Below, piece after piece: positions 23,639 through 33,100 of a stretch of 64,000 nucleotides of DNA. The translations under genes and the position numbers were made by a program. This DNA is from Bog-257 sp963805985 (lineage in GTDB: Bacteria > Acidobacteriota > Terriglobia > Terriglobales > Acidobacteriaceae). Position 1 is the stretch's first letter. The number at the start of each line of letters is the position of its first letter. The DNA is taken from NCBI GenBank assembly GCA_963805985.1, contig CAWDWG010000001.1, forward strand, positions 248,001-312,000, read 5' to 3'. The notes beneath the pieces were generated by a model that did no database searches, was not told the DNA's origin, and was given only the letters and a program-made list of their open reading frames with translations.

Positions 23639-25711
23639 CTAACCACGAAAGGCGTCCGAACCTGGACGCCTTTCGTTTTTGTGCACGGCCTGTAGAGTAA
23701 TCTGCAAGTTTCCACACCTATCTGTGAAGGTAACTATTCCGGGTGGAACCAGCGTTGTCGCACTATATTCGGTGACTATAGCCGGGCCGCGAACTTTCTT
23801 GGCGGGGCCTAGGCTCGCACGGTCATAGATAGTCGCTGTAGTTCGTTTTCCATCGAACCATGCTGAGCGGACTTCCGGCTTGGAGCTCTTCTTTAATGGC
23901 GCAAAGTCGAGCTTGGCAGAAACTCTTCCAGGCTTCATGCGCGCGCGCAGGCGCAACGTCACCACTTCAACTGCCCGCTCCTGTTGGCTATAGCCATATC
24001 GAAATTGATGGAGACGATGAAACTCGGAAATCAGTTTATTGGTGAAAGCTATATTTAATTCGTAGCCTTGTCCGCGATAGCGCAGGTCGGCGCTGTAGTC
24101 GAAGTGAAGTTTCCCGTTCCATCCCTCATCATGAAAGTCCTTCTTAGCTCGCGCCTCCAGGGTGGCAAGGTGCCGGCGCAGATTCGTCACGGAGGACTTC
24201 GCGTCAAGCTCCAGCATTACGGTTCGCGAATAGTCCTTCACGATGTCGCTGGCCAGAATTCCGTACGCCGAAAGAGCACCGGGGAGAGCGGGAATGATGA
24301 CTCGCGGAATTCCAAGCGCGTGCGCCAGATCGCAAGCGTGCAGACCGCCGGCTCCCCCGAAGGCAACCAGCACAAACTCTCGCGGATCGTAACCGCGCTC
24401 GACCGAGACGACGCGCAAGGCGCGCTCCATGTTGGCGTTGACCACACGAATGACGCCCTCTGCGAAACGCTCCAGCGGCAAGCGCGAGCCCTGCTGCTTG
24501 AGCCATTCGGCAGTAAGGGACCGCGTTCGCTCCAGATCCAGAACGAACGAGCCGCCTAAGAATTTGTCAGCAGGTAGGCGCCCGAGCAGCAGATTGGCAT
24601 CCGTCACCGTCGGCTGCGTGCCGCGACCATAGCAGATGGGACCGGGCTCCGCGCCCGCCGATTCAGGACCGACACGCAGCGCGCCGCCGGCGTCAAAGCG
24701 CGCCAGCGAGCCGCCGCCGGCGCCGACGGTGTGAATGTCGAGCATTGGGACGCGAACCGGCAGGCCGGCAATCTCGGCTTCGTTGCTCGGCTTCGCTTCC
24801 CCATCGATCAGTGCGACATCGGTCGAGGTGCCGCCCATGTCGAAGGTGATAACCCGGTCGAATCCGCTGAGCTTCGCCATGGCAGCGGCGCCGACAACGC
24901 CGCCGGCCGGACCGGATAGAACGGTTCTGACAGGCTGACGCGCAGCCGATGCCAAAGACGCGATGCCTCCGCTGGATTGCATTACGAAAACCGGGGAAGA
25001 CTTAGCCTTCGAGGAGGCGCGCTGGCGCATGCGCAGCTCGAGGCGCTGCAGGTAGGTCTGCATCACCGGCTGAAGATAGGCGTTGATGACGACGGTGCTG
25101 GCGCGTTCGTACTCGCGAAACTCGGGCAGGATGAGGTGTGACAGCGACAGCGGCAGGCCGAGTTCTTCCAGCACGCGGCCGATCGCCCGCTCTGTTTCTG
25201 GATTGGCGAAAGAAAACAGAGTTGAGACGGCGATGCTCTCGGCACCACTGGCGTGAACGTCACGAGCGAGAAGGCGAAGGTCGTCGGCCGTCGGCTTCTG
25301 CAGAATCTTGCCGTCGGGCGAGACTCGCTCCGGAACGCCGAAGCGCATGTCGCGATCAACCAGCGGAGCGATGCGCTCGAAGTTGAGGTCGTAGAGCTTG
25401 GGTCGATTCTGGCGGCCGATTTCGATGATGTCTTCGAATCCGGCGGTAGTGACGAACGCTACGCGCGCGCCTTTACGCTGCAATAAGGTGTTGGTGCCGA
25501 CGGTGGTTCCGTGGAGGAGTACGACGTCTGTAGAGGCGGGGATCTGGGAGAGCGCTTCAACAATTGCCTGCGACGGGTCGGAGGGCGTGGAGAAGACTTT
25601 GGTCATCCGCAGCTTGCCGCGCTCGATCCAGACGCAGTCTGTAAACGTGCCCCCGGTATCGACAGCTACGCGGAGCGGAGGCTTTGAGAATTTGAGACGG
25701 GAGGGAGCCAT
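23639..25711 (-). CDS. Hydantoinase/oxoprolinase subunit A family protein
   Basis: A 690-residue HyuA-type enzyme of the acetate/sugar kinase-like ATPase fold. The N-terminal phosphate motif is AVDTGGTFTDCVW; further family motifs are LLHGTTVGTNTLL, the central FDMGGTSTDVALI and the VGAGGGS stretch. Such proteins carry out ATP-dependent opening of hydantoins, 5-oxoproline or related lactams, normally with a HyuB partner. No hyuB is adjacent here, so it is either an orphan or its partner lies elsewhere. The last codons overlap the csbD terminator. Substrate cannot be decided. Confidence 0.9.
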   Translation of the reverse strand: MAPSRLKFSKPPLRVAVDTGGTFTDCVWIERGKLRMTKVFSTPSDPSQAIVEALSQIPASTDVVLLHGTTVGTNTLLQRKGARVAFVTTAGFEDIIEIGRQNRPKLYDLNFERIAPLVDRDMRFGVPERVSPDGKILQKPTADDLRLLARDVHASGAESIAVSTLFSFANPETERAIGRVLEELGLPLSLSHLILPEFREYERASTVVINAYLQPVMQTYLQRLELRMRQRASSKAKSSPVFVMQSSGGIASLASAARQPVRTVLSGPAGGVVGAAAMAKLSGFDRVITFDMGGTSTDVALIDGEAKPSNEAEIAGLPVRVPMLDIHTVGAGGGSLARFDAGGALRVGPESAGAEPGPICYGRGTQPTVTDANLLLGRLPADKFLGGSFVLDLERTRSLTAEWLKQQGSRLPLERFAEGVIRVVNANMERALRVVSVERGYDPREFVLVAFGGAGGLHACDLAHALGIPRVIIPALPGALSAYGILASDIVKDYSRTVMLELDAKSSVTNLRRHLATLEARAKKDFHDEGWNGKLHFDYSADLRYRGQGYELNIAFTNKLISEFHRLHQFRYGYSQQERAVEVVTLRLRARMKPGRVSAKLDFAPLKKSSKPEVRSAWFDGKRTTATIYDRASLGPAKKVRGPAIVTEYSATTLVPPGIVTFTDRCGNLQITLQAVHKNERRPGSDAFRG
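23646..23680 (+). terminator. Terminator of csbD, inside the hyuA 3' end
   Basis: A perfect 12-bp stem CGAAAGGCGTCC / GGACGCCTTTCG with a 6-base loop, then TTTTT. It lies within the last codons of the convergent hydantoinase gene (stop at 23639), whose final residues it encodes. Confidence 0.92.
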
Positions 25712-25760
25712 AATCGCACGACAAGTGGCGTTGAAAGCGCCGATTGTAGCACGCGATTTA

Positions 25761-25795
25761 GGTTAACCACAGAGACACAGACCAGTTGGTCAACC
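25761..25795. repeat. ACCACAGAGACACAG repeat
   Basis: GGTTAACCACAGAGACACAG is followed by a short ACCAGTTGGT palindrome. The ACCACAGAGACACAG word recurs at 36117-36135 and, inverted and degraded, at 36345-36377. Confidence 0.65.
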
Positions 25796-25850
25796 TTGGG
25801 CCAGACTAGTGGGTGTTACGAAATATGACGTCGAGATATACGCAGAGCGG

Positions 25851-25928
25851 TTTGTGCCGTCGGCTAAGAGCCGACTCCAGAGAAATAAATTACAGCCTTG
25901 GACGCTGGCCTCAAGGCCAGCTCTACCT
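25851..25928. repeat. Palindromic repeat, family B
   Basis: Hairpins TCGGCTAAGAGCCGA and CTGGCCTCAAGGCCAG are joined by an AT-rich spacer, ending CTCTACC. The end of the repeat reaches into the stop codon of the following acetyltransferase gene (25927-25929). Confidence 0.75.
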
Positions 25929-26442
25929 AGAGCCGCTTGCCCATCTGATAGGCGTCCAGCGAATGGCTGGAGTAATACTCGGGAATGGTTCGCAGAATCT
26001 CATAGCCCAGTTTGCGATAAAGGCGAATGCCGGGGTCGTTGTTGACGGCAGTCTCCAGATAAACCTCCGCGCACCCCAGCGATCGCAATCGCTCTTCGCA
26101 CGCGTTCATCAGGCTGGTTGCCAGGCCGAGGCGACGCGCGTCAGGAAGGATATCGAGCGTGATAATGCGCGCGTATTTTCGCCGGATGGGATGAGCAAGG
26201 ACGTAGCCGGCGATCCGTTCGCCCGCACTGGCCGCACCAGCGGCAGCTTCATCGGACATGACTTCGGCCACCAGCGTGATGGCGTTGCGCCTCGTGATGA
26301 AGCCGCTCAGATCCATCTGCGTATAGGCGATGCCGGGGGCGAAGCAGAGTTGATCGATTTGCCAGAGCTGATCGAAGTCGGCGGCGCGATAGTCGCGAAT
26401 GCGAAAGGCCAATTCAGCCGGCTTGCTGAGGTTCGATGGCAA
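25927..26442 (-). CDS. GNAT acetyltransferase, RimI-like
   Basis: A 171-residue N-acetyltransferase. The acetyl-CoA motif is seen as LDILPDARRLGLATSLMNAC (R/Q-x-x-G-x-G/A region), then YLETAVNNDPGIRLYRKLGY, the RimI-like motif B. It ends DAYQMGKRL. RimI-type enzymes acetylate N-termini of proteins; other small substrates are possible. No ATG fits: the frame upstream of residue 1 has no start until an in-frame stop, and a TTG at 26442 is the best candidate, so the exact start is uncertain. Confidence 0.85.
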   Translation of the reverse strand: MPSNLSKPAELAFRIRDYRAADFDQLWQIDQLCFAPGIAYTQMDLSGFITRRNAITLVAEVMSDEAAAGAASAGERIAGYVLAHPIRRKYARIITLDILPDARRLGLATSLMNACEERLRSLGCAEVYLETAVNNDPGIRLYRKLGYEILRTIPEYYSSHSLDAYQMGKRL

Positions 26443-26568
26443 GAGACAGGTCCTACCATCATCATAGGCGGTGATGCTTCGGGGTCAAAATCAATGACAG
26501 AAGTTTCGTGTTGCGACAGAAAATGGCGCCCCCGCAGCCGCGAGGGCGCCGATTCGTGAAATGCCGGC

Positions 26569-27138
26569 TCAGGCGGCCTTGTGCAAGTTCTGCCGCGATT
26601 CCAAGAACAAATCGATCATGGCTTTGTTGAACTGCGGAATGTCCGACGGCTGACGGCTGCTGACCCAGTTGCGATCGCGGACGCTGGCCTCGTCGACCCA
26701 GTTGGCGCCGGCGTTCTTCAGATCGTCGGCGATGGTCTTGTAGCTGGTCATGTGACGGCCTTTCACCAGCCCGGCGGAGATCAACAGCCAGGATCCGTGG
26801 CAAATCACGGCGATCGGCTTTCCGTGGCGATCGAGGTTCTGCACGAATTCCTGCGCCTTCTTTTCTATACGCAGGGCATCGGCGTTCATCGCCCCGCCCG
26901 GGAGAAGGACGGCGTCGAATTCGCCGGGATTGGCCTGGTCGAGAGTCATGTCAACTTTGACCTTGTGCGTCTTCTTGTCGTGCTGTACCGCCTGAATCTC
27001 TCCAGACTTCGGAGCGATGACGGTCGTCTGGGCGCCTGCCTCCTGTAATGCCTTGCGAGGTTCGATCAGTTCGGCTTCTTCAAACAGGTCGGTTGCGATG
27101 ATGGCGACGCGATACTTATCGAGTTTCTTTTCTGACAT
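26569..27138 (-). CDS. PfpI/DJ-1 family protein
   Basis: A 189-residue class I glutamine-amidotransferase-like protein. The nucleophile elbow is AVICHGSW with the conserved Cys, and the acid residue is in the early FEEAEL motif; LPGGAMNADAL and the late DEASVRDRNWVSSRQPSDIP complete the PfpI/YhbO signature. Members act as stress-protective deglycases, chaperones or peptidases; the role here is open. The start at MSEKKLDKYR has a strong AAGGAGG ribosome site 5 bases upstream. Confidence 0.93.
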   Translation of the reverse strand: MSEKKLDKYRVAIIATDLFEEAELIEPRKALQEAGAQTTVIAPKSGEIQAVQHDKKTHKVKVDMTLDQANPGEFDAVLLPGGAMNADALRIEKKAQEFVQNLDRHGKPIAVICHGSWLLISAGLVKGRHMTSYKTIADDLKNAGANWVDEASVRDRNWVSSRQPSDIPQFNKAMIDLFLESRQNLHKAA

Positions 27139-27287
27139 AAATTCCTCCTTAGAAATGCGGGTTGGATGTTGATTGAGAAATGGGGACGACAATACTTGAG
27201 ATGCGGCAGGGCATCTCCGGGTGGGAAGAGTTGCTCGCAAGAATCTGCATTGAGACCGCAAACTCTGCAGGAGCTAAAGCCCAGTGG

Positions 27288-28929
27288 TCATCGGACCTTC
27301 ATCGGCACGACTGAAGTCGTGCCCTGATACGAAGCAGGAATTGCGGCGTTTTCGATTTTCTCGATGGAAACGATGGCGATCCATTCGTTGTTGCGATTCA
27401 GGTAAGTCATGGTTCTGCCGCCGAGAATGTTCGCGGCCAACCGGGGCGAGATGTCTTCGTGATAGTCGAAGAAGCGCTCCTGGAGTCGCTTTCCGAGAAA
27501 CAGATTGGAGAGGAACGGGTTCGGCGGCTCCCACTTGGTGCTGAACAGGTAGGCGGCGTCGAATTGATCGGTCGCCCGCGAGGCGAGTTCGATGTTCAGA
27601 GGGGAGAAATTGTCGATGCGCACGACGTCGAGCGGTTGCTTTCACATAACCGAGAAATGGCCGGGTGAGTTCGTCGGATGCGGGCCACGCGGTGAGGATC
27701 CGCGCGCGCGGATATCGCGTCGACAATTCGTCAGCGGCGTTCTTGTGAAGGATGACGTAGTCGCGATACAGAAGCGTGTCTTCCGGCGCGATGCGGTAAG
27801 GCGGCGGCACGAAAAGCTGTACCACAAAGCCGGCGCAGGCGATGGCAATGAAAAGTATCCACTGGCGAATTCGCCGCCACATGGTTGATACGCACACGAG
27901 AATCACCAGCGGCACAACAGGAAGCATGTAGCGGGCGAGGACGGCGCCGCCTAATACGGACTCGGCCAGCACATTCGCCAACAGAACCACCGCAAAGACC
28001 AATTGCACATTGATCGCGATTCGCGGACGAGCAGTGCCGTCGGTATTGAGCAGTGGCGGATAGAACATCGCGATGAGAGCGCCAACCGTCAGCAGGAAGA
28101 GGTTGAGATAGCCAAAGACGTGCCAGAGCCGAATCACAAGCGCGAGCAGAATCCGCAGCGGGTTAAGCGTGGCCTGCAGGTTGTAGCGGAGGTATTCAGG
28201 ATTGCCGAGGTAATAGCCAGTGCGGTGATGATGGTAGGCGAGCCAGAGGAGCAGAGGCGCGAGGCAGATCAGGAACGACAGAGCATGGCGTTTCGTGGAG
28301 TAAAAGCAAAGACGCTGTTGCGCTGATGATTCCTTAGACGGTCTGCTCAAGAACGGGCTGAGCAGTTCCCAAGCGAGCAACGCCATGGGTGTGACAATTG
28401 CCGTCTCCTTGGCCAGCGGAGCGAGCGAGAAGAACACGATCGTGGCCACTGGCCGTCGCTCGACATACATGGCCAGTCCCCACAGCGTGAAGGCCGCTGC
28501 CAGCATGTCGAGGTGCGCCATGGAGCTCTGGGTGAAAAAGACGGGATAGAGCGCGGTGAGGAGCACAGTTGCGCTTGCAATCGTTGCGTTCGAGACGCTG
28601 CGCGCCAGTCGCCACAATCCCTGCAGAGCGAAGGCTGCGATCATCAACATCGCCGTTCGCGTGACTGCCGGTGTGAACGCGCTGAACTTCCACCAGAACG
28701 CCAGCCACAGCATCACCAGCGGAGGATGAGCGTTGGAGAGCGTGGTGTGCGGAATGAGCGATCCGGTGAGCAACAGATCGCGAGCGGCGGGGATGAAGTA
28801 GCCGGCTTCATCCCAGAAGTAGGGCAGGCGGAGCAGCGGCGCGTGGGTCACGAACAGGAAGGTGAAGAGTAGGGCGTAGGCGGACAAGTACTCGCGTGAC
28901 GCGGCCAGTAGACGGCTTGCCTTGGTCAT
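27288..28929 (-). CDS. GT39/ArnT-like membrane glycosyltransferase, frameshifted near the 3' end
   Basis: The first about 430 residues form a multi-pass glycosyltransferase with the GT39 acidic loop (FWDEAGYFIPAARDLL) and NAHPPLVMLWLAFWW. Near 27640 the open frame turns into an Arg-rich tail ending at 27274, while an overlapping frame (27288-27623) continues sensibly with RIDNFSPLNIELASRATDQF. Dropping one A from the AAA codon (TTT at 27640-27642 on the plus strand) restores YVKQPLDVVRIDNFSP. The restored protein is about 547 residues. Its last residues (YQGTTSVVPMKVR) are encoded by a family D repeat. Substrate unknown; it belongs to the same broad family as the gene at 12694. Confidence 0.85.
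27304..27323. repeat. Palindromic repeat, family D, inside a gene end
   Basis: GGCACGACTGAAGTCGTGCC, a TGAA-loop hairpin followed by CTGATACGAA, lies within the last codons of the glycosyltransferase. A near-identical copy (with a TAAA loop and CTGTTACGAA) is at 46743-46770. Confidence 0.8.
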
Positions 28930-29020
28930 CCGATTATGAAACTACACCAAGTCTGCGCCCGACCGCACCACACCAGAGTTTTCATTGACCGTGGATTGGG
29001 CTCGGAATACCATCGGGAGT

Positions 29021-29269
29021 ATGGGCAAGGCGCTCAATATTGCTGGTTATGACCGTATCACCATCGACCCAGAGCAGATGGGCGGACAGCCTTGCGTGCG
29101 CAATATGCGGCTTACGGTGCGGCGTGTTCTGGAGGTAATTGCTACCTACCCCGACCGGACAGAACTGTTTCGCGAGTATCCAGATCTGGAAGAGGAAGAC
29201 ATCAAACAGATTCTGGAGTTTGCCGCCGCTAACCTGTCCGATGAGGCGCTTGATTTTCGAGTGGCATGA
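29021..29269 (+). CDS. DUF433 antitoxin-like protein
   Basis: An 82-residue protein with the DUF433 hallmark ITIDPEQMGGQPCVRNMRLT followed by VRRVLEVIATYPDRTELFRE and YPDLEEEDIKQILEFAAAN. These are winged-helix-like proteins usually placed before a DUF5615 PIN-like gene, as here; the pair is proposed to be a toxin-antitoxin module. Its stop overlaps the next start in ATGA, so translation is coupled. An earlier in-frame start at 28985 is less likely. Confidence 0.9.
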   Translation: MGKALNIAGYDRITIDPEQMGGQPCVRNMRLTVRRVLEVIATYPDRTELFREYPDLEEEDIKQILEFAAANLSDEALDFRVA

Positions 29270-29661
29270 AAGGCCTGTTGCTCGATCTAGGACTTCCCCT
29301 CTTCACCGCCAGCCTGCTGACCCAGTCCGGACATACTGTCTTACACACTGCGGAAATTGGGCTGGCAACGGCGGCAGACTCCGAGATTCTCGCCTACGCT
29401 GGAGACCACGACTTGATCGTTGTAACCCTCTACGCGGATTTCCATATGCTGCTTGCGACCGCAGGCGCAGCTTCACCGTCGGTAATTCGACTGCGGCAGC
29501 AGAGGCTGAAGGCCCACGCTGCGGCGGAGCTGATTGCGGCGATATTGGATCTAAGTCGTGACGCGCTTGAGACCGGCGCCGTGGTCTCCGCAACACGTAG
29601 TCTGGTTCGAGTGAAGCGGCTTCCTCTGCCTCGGCCACACTCTCTTCCCAGCCGATCCTAG
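29266..29661 (+). CDS. DUF5615 PIN-like protein, probable toxin
   Basis: A 131-residue PIN-like protein: LLLDLGLPLFTASLLTQSGH holds the first acidic residue, then AEIGLATAADSEILAYAGDH and VVTLYADFHMLL. In most relatives the last motif reads TxDxDF; here the first Asp of that motif is Tyr, while the second (ADF) remains, so catalytic competence is uncertain. It follows the DUF433 gene with a 4-base ATGA overlap. Its stop shares the palindrome CTAG with the stop of the convergent DUF3467 gene. Confidence 0.85.
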   Translation: MKGLLLDLGLPLFTASLLTQSGHTVLHTAEIGLATAADSEILAYAGDHDLIVVTLYADFHMLLATAGAASPSVIRLRQQRLKAHAAAELIAAILDLSRDALETGAVVSATRSLVRVKRLPLPRPHSLPSRS

Positions 29662-29954
29662 TGCACCGGGCCGGAGCCGGGGCCGATGCGGGGATCGAGC
29701 TTGATTTCGCCGAAGGTGTTTTCGTAGTTCACCAGATTTTGTTGCAGGATGGTGTGCAGCGCCTTGGCCTGTTGCGGGCTGAGGTAAATGCCCTGAAAGT
29801 TCCGCACCTCGACCCGCGTCTCATCCTGCTGCTGTAGAGTGCCGAAGACGAGAAAGAAATCCCATACGTTGACCCGGACCTGAACGCTGTTGGCATAGCT
29901 CTCGCGGTAATCGGGAGTGGTGGTCAGTTGAATTGCCGGCGTGGGATTCGTCAT
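29658..29954 (-). CDS. DUF3467 family protein
   Basis: A 98-residue protein with the DUF3467 signature: YRESYANSVQVRVNVWDFFL, VFGTLQQQDETRVEVRNFQG and IYLSPQQAKALHTILQQNL. The family is small, soluble and of unknown function. The ATG at 29952-29954 is chosen because the frame further upstream overlaps the TonB receptor gene and is not protein-like. It lies downstream of the receptor in the same direction, beyond a likely terminator. Confidence 0.9.
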   Translation of the reverse strand: MTNPTPAIQLTTTPDYRESYANSVQVRVNVWDFFLVFGTLQQQDETRVEVRNFQGIYLSPQQAKALHTILQQNLVNYENTFGEIKLDPRIGPGSGPVH

Positions 29955-30088
29955 GGTTTCGTTTCTCGCCTTTCGCTCTTCGCTCTTCGCTTTAACTCGT
30001 GCGACTGCAGACGGCTGGACCTCGAACAGCGAAAGTCCGAGTGTAACAAAAGCTGGCAGGTGCTTGTCAGTTGGCGAGTCAGAAAGAC

Positions 30089-30116
30089 TCGGCGGCTCCT
30101 GTGAAGAAGCCGCCGA
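30089..30116 (-). terminator. Probable terminator of the TonB receptor gene
   Basis: A 9-bp stem TCGGCGGCT / AGCCGCCGA with a 10-base loop, followed on the minus strand by GTCTTTCT, 30 bases after the receptor stop codon. Confidence 0.65.
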
Positions 30117-30145
30117 AGGAGAGAAGCAACTGAAGCAGAGGTTGA

Positions 30146-33100
30146 CTAGAAGATCAGCTTGCCCTGGAACTGGATGACTCGGTTTGAAGGAGCGCCGGCG
30201 AAGAACGATCCGAAAGGACCGGTCGGAGGCACTGCCTGCAGGTTGATCTGACCGAAGCTGCCGGCACCGAGGACGTTGACCGGGTTGGCAAAGTTGGAGT
30301 GGTTGAACACGTTGTAGAAGTTGGCGCCGACTCCGAAGGCCAGCCGCTCGGTTAGCTTGAAGTTCTTGTTGATCGAGAAGTCCGAGTCGAAGAACCCGGG
30401 CCCGCGAAACTGGTTGCGCAACTGATTCGGGAAGGTCGAAAGGCCGGCGGCGCTGACGAATGCCCCGGAGTTCAGACAGCCGACCAGGTAGGCCGAGCAG
30501 CTGCCTTGTCCCAGGCCGCTGACCACCTGCGCGGGGATGAGGTTGCCGTTGAAGTTGGAGATGGGAGCAACCGTCGCCGTGCCGGCGGTCGCGCCGTCGA
30601 GCACGGTCAGCGGCAGCCCGGAGCGGACGAAGAAGTTCTGCGACATGGTCCAGCCGCCAAAGGCGCCGTTGACAAACTTGTTGCCGAACTTCCACGGAGT
30701 GTTCCAGACATACTGGGCGTTGAAGGAATTGCGGATGTCGTAATCCGCATTGCCGTAGTTAGCCCGCGGGTTGAACGGGTCATATAGATACAGGCTGCTG
30801 GTCGTGCTATAGGGCAAGGAGCCGCCGTTGGAGATTTCATCCAGAGCGTGCGCCCAGGTATAGCTGGCCGAAACGGTGAAGCCATACGTCAAGCGGCGCT
30901 GATAGCTCGCCGTCAACTGGTTGTCGTTGGAAACGCCTCCCGAATAGATCTGCTGGGCAAAGCCGAAGTTCCCGCTGTACGGAGTGCTGGGGAATCCGGC
31001 GTAAGGAGCAGCAGCATTAGGGAAGGACGCTAGTGGTTCGTGGATACCGTGGTTACCGATGTAAGCCAGAGTCATCGAGCTCTTGCTGTCCAGCTGCTGC
31101 TCGACTTGCAGACTCCACTCCTGGTATCGCGGAACGTGGAAGGTTCCCGACATGTTGCCGAAGTTCGGCGCAGAGAAGCCGGGGATGGCCGAGGACAACG
31201 ATGCAAACGACGCACCGTTGGCGAAGCCGCTGCGGATTCCGTTCGCCGAAGTCAAACCGATCTGCCACGGGCTGACACCAGGAGTAACCTGGTCGGCCCA
31301 GGGTACGCCGAACTGCGTGGTGGGAACGACGCCGGGCAGGTTGGTCATAAAGGTATCGCCCAACACGGCCGGGAAAGCGTCGTAGAAGAGACCGAAGCCG
31401 CCGCGAACGACTGTCCTGTCGCTGCCGCCCGGTGACCAGGCGAAGCCAAATCGCGGCGCCCAGTCGATGCTGTCGACGTTGCTGAAGATCTGGTGCCGGC
31501 CAGCGTCAACCAACTGGTTGTAGGGTGTGGTCGGGTTGGTGCTGGTGCTGGTAAACGGCCCATTGAGAAGCGAGGAACAATCGTTCTGGCAAACGGGATT
31601 GGAATCGTGCTCCGCTCGCAGCGCGAAAGTCAGCTTCAGGCTCTTGTTGACGCGCCACTCATCCTGCGCATAGAGGCCGAGACCCCACAGCGCGACGGGC
31701 TGGCTCAGGCTCTCCGGGAAGTTCTGGAGGAACTCGCCGGCGGTGCCGTCGAAAAGCCCGGTCACCGAGGTTGGGACGGTCAGCGGGTTGGTAAGTACAC
31801 CGAAGGTGTAGTCGGTGATGTCGTAACGGCGGAAGTTGGCGCCGAACTTCAGATTGTGAGCTCCCTTGGTGATCGAGAAGTCGTCCACAAACTGATACTG
31901 CGTGGCATTGCGGCCATTGGGGAAGTCGGCCATGCCGGCGAACTGCTCCGGGCCACCCAGCGGCGTGTATCCCAGAACAGCGTTCATATCGAGCTGCGTG
32001 GGGAAGGTGGCAGGAGCGTTGACCTGATCGAAGATCGCGCGGTAGTAGCTGCCGGCGTAGACGAACTGGTTGGTAGCGCTGCTGCCGAAGGTATGCGTCC
32101 ACTGTCCCTGCCCGTTGTACTGCGGCTGATAGCTGAACGCGTTGAAGTTGGAGCTGATGGGATCAGCGCCCGTGGCTTGTGTGCCGTGGTCGGCGCTGAC
32201 ACTCCAGAAAAGGTGATCGCGATCGGACAGATTGTAGTCAATCCGGCCGGTGAGTAGCCATTCCTTGGCTGGTTCGGAAGGATTGGCGGTATAGGTGTTG
32301 AAGCACGGTGTGCCCGCGCCGAAGTTGAAGCCTGCCGCGGCGGTTCCCGCGAACTCGTTACAACCACCAGGATTGCCGGCGGGATTGTAAGCCACTCCGT
32401 TGGCATAACCGGGCGCGGCCTGATAAAGGCTGAACGCCTTGGAGTAGAGGGCGTACGATGCCGGATCGGTGGCCGCGAGGTTGGCCAGCGTCGCGGTTGC
32501 GAACTGCGTGCTGGGAACGAAAACAGTTTGCGTGGAAGGAACGATGTAGCGGATTCCCTCCCAGTCGGCGAAGAAGAACAGTTTGTCCTTCTTGATGGGA
32601 CCACCGACCGAAGCGGCCCATTGATTGTTGTTGTTGAAGGGGCGCGCGGTGGAGGTCAGATTGTTCAGGTAGCTATTCGCATCCAGAGTGCTGCCGGTCC
32701 ACCAGTAGTCGGCATTGCCGTGATAGGCATTGGTGCCGGACTTGGTGACATAGCTGATCTGCGCTCCTGCCTGCTGGCCATACTGCGCGCTGTACGCGTT
32801 GGTGACGACGGTCGCCTCCTGGACAGCGTTCTTGCCCAGCATCAGATTGCTCGCACCTGAGTTGTTGAGGTTGAGGTAAGGATCCATCTGGTTTTCGCCG
32901 TTCATGGTGAAGACGTTCGATGTGGCGGGAAGTCCGGACGTATTGAAGTTGCCATAGCCCATGCCGCTGTTCATGTTCACGCCGGGCGCGGTCTGGGCGA
33001 TGTAGGTGAGATCGTTACCTGGATTGGGGGCGTTGGCAACCAGGTTCTGATCGAAGTTGGTGGACAGATCGGCGTTGTCAGCCTGCACCAAAGGAACGGC

